Assembly (NCBI GenBank): GCA_900552555.1
Contig: URZW01000022.1
Coordinates: 1 to 23,432 of the forward strand
DNA length: 23,432 bases
Reading direction: 5' to 3'
DNA from: an uncultured Clostridium sp.
GTDB taxonomy: Bacteria; Bacillota; Clostridia; TANB77; CAG-508
Every line of letters starts with the position of its first letter. Positions within the stretch are counted from its first letter, which is position 1. The notes beneath the pieces were generated by a model. It made no database searches and was not told the DNA's origin. It worked only from the letters and a program-made list of their open reading frames with translations. A program made the translations under genes and the position numbers. Shown here piece by piece: positions 23,385 through 23,432 of the stretch.

Positions 23385-23432
23385 CTATTTATCTAATTTT
23401 ATTATATCGTTTACATCATTGGAGCAAATAAT
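23385..23432 (-). CDS. Possible C-terminal end of a gene entering from the right
   Basis: A minus-strand frame from the window edge reads IICSNDVNDIIKLDK then TAG at 23385-23387. Fifteen residues are too few to identify. It is plausible as the tail of an upstream gene because the following 100 bp carry a T-run (GCTTTTTT) and a -10 box. The frame could equally be chance. Confidence 0.25.
   Translation of the reverse strand: MICSNDVNDIIKLDK

Overview
The window is very AT-rich chromosomal DNA and every gene I can support lies on the minus strand, so transcription runs from high to low coordinates. Gene families (RNase E/G, Pth, short CysE, M29 aminopeptidase, Amidase_6, CAP/YkwD, chromosomal RusA, cohesin/dockerin modules), AGGAGG-type ribosome binding sites and AGA-dominated arginine usage suggest a low-GC Clostridia-like Firmicute, probably an uncultured or host-associated one. 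No rRNA, tRNA, CRISPR array, integrase or transposase was seen.

Layout from right to left, in transcription order. At 23.4-22.7 kb are a small membrane protein and a DUF3781 protein, closed by a strong terminator. At 22.7-21.9 kb is a COG3910-type AAA ATPase behind a promoter with an overlapping palindromic operator. At 21.8-17.6 kb are a NUDIX hydrolase, a 1034-residue cohesin/dockerin/Asp-box propeller surface protein and a 77-residue membrane protein. At 17.5-14.0 kb is a heterodimeric ABC exporter pair that abuts the remnant of a Na+/Ca2+ exchanger. At 13.7-10.4 kb is a tight operon of an unknown 121-aa protein, a 633-aa HExxH protein, an unknown 144-aa protein and the tRNA methyltransferase TrmL, followed by a decayed relative of the surface protein. 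At 9.8-5.3 kb are a small conserved protein, a Cof-type HAD phosphatase, an ABC exporter, an M29 aminopeptidase and RusA. At 5.2-1.2 kb are an Amidase_6 protein, an SH3b-CAP secreted protein, serine acetyltransferase and a coiled-coil/polyacidic protein. Five copies of a 31-bp repeat are scattered between these last genes. At 1.2 kb to the left edge are peptidyl-tRNA hydrolase and the start of RNase E/G.

The most striking observation is that three otherwise intact genes (pth, cysE, and one ABC exporter subunit) are broken by four single-base insertions of one kind. In each, an extra C on the coding strand sits directly before a GGN glycine codon, making an in-frame CGG. Reading CGGN as one glycine restores the full conserved protein each time. 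I found no in-frame CGG in any other intact gene of the window. This is either a systematic sequencing artefact or +1 recoding at a rare or unassigned CGG codon.

A second regulatory theme is a near-identical element of about 45 bp found twice (17.55 and 21.85 kb). In it a terminator hairpin for one transcription unit carries the -35 box of the next promoter.
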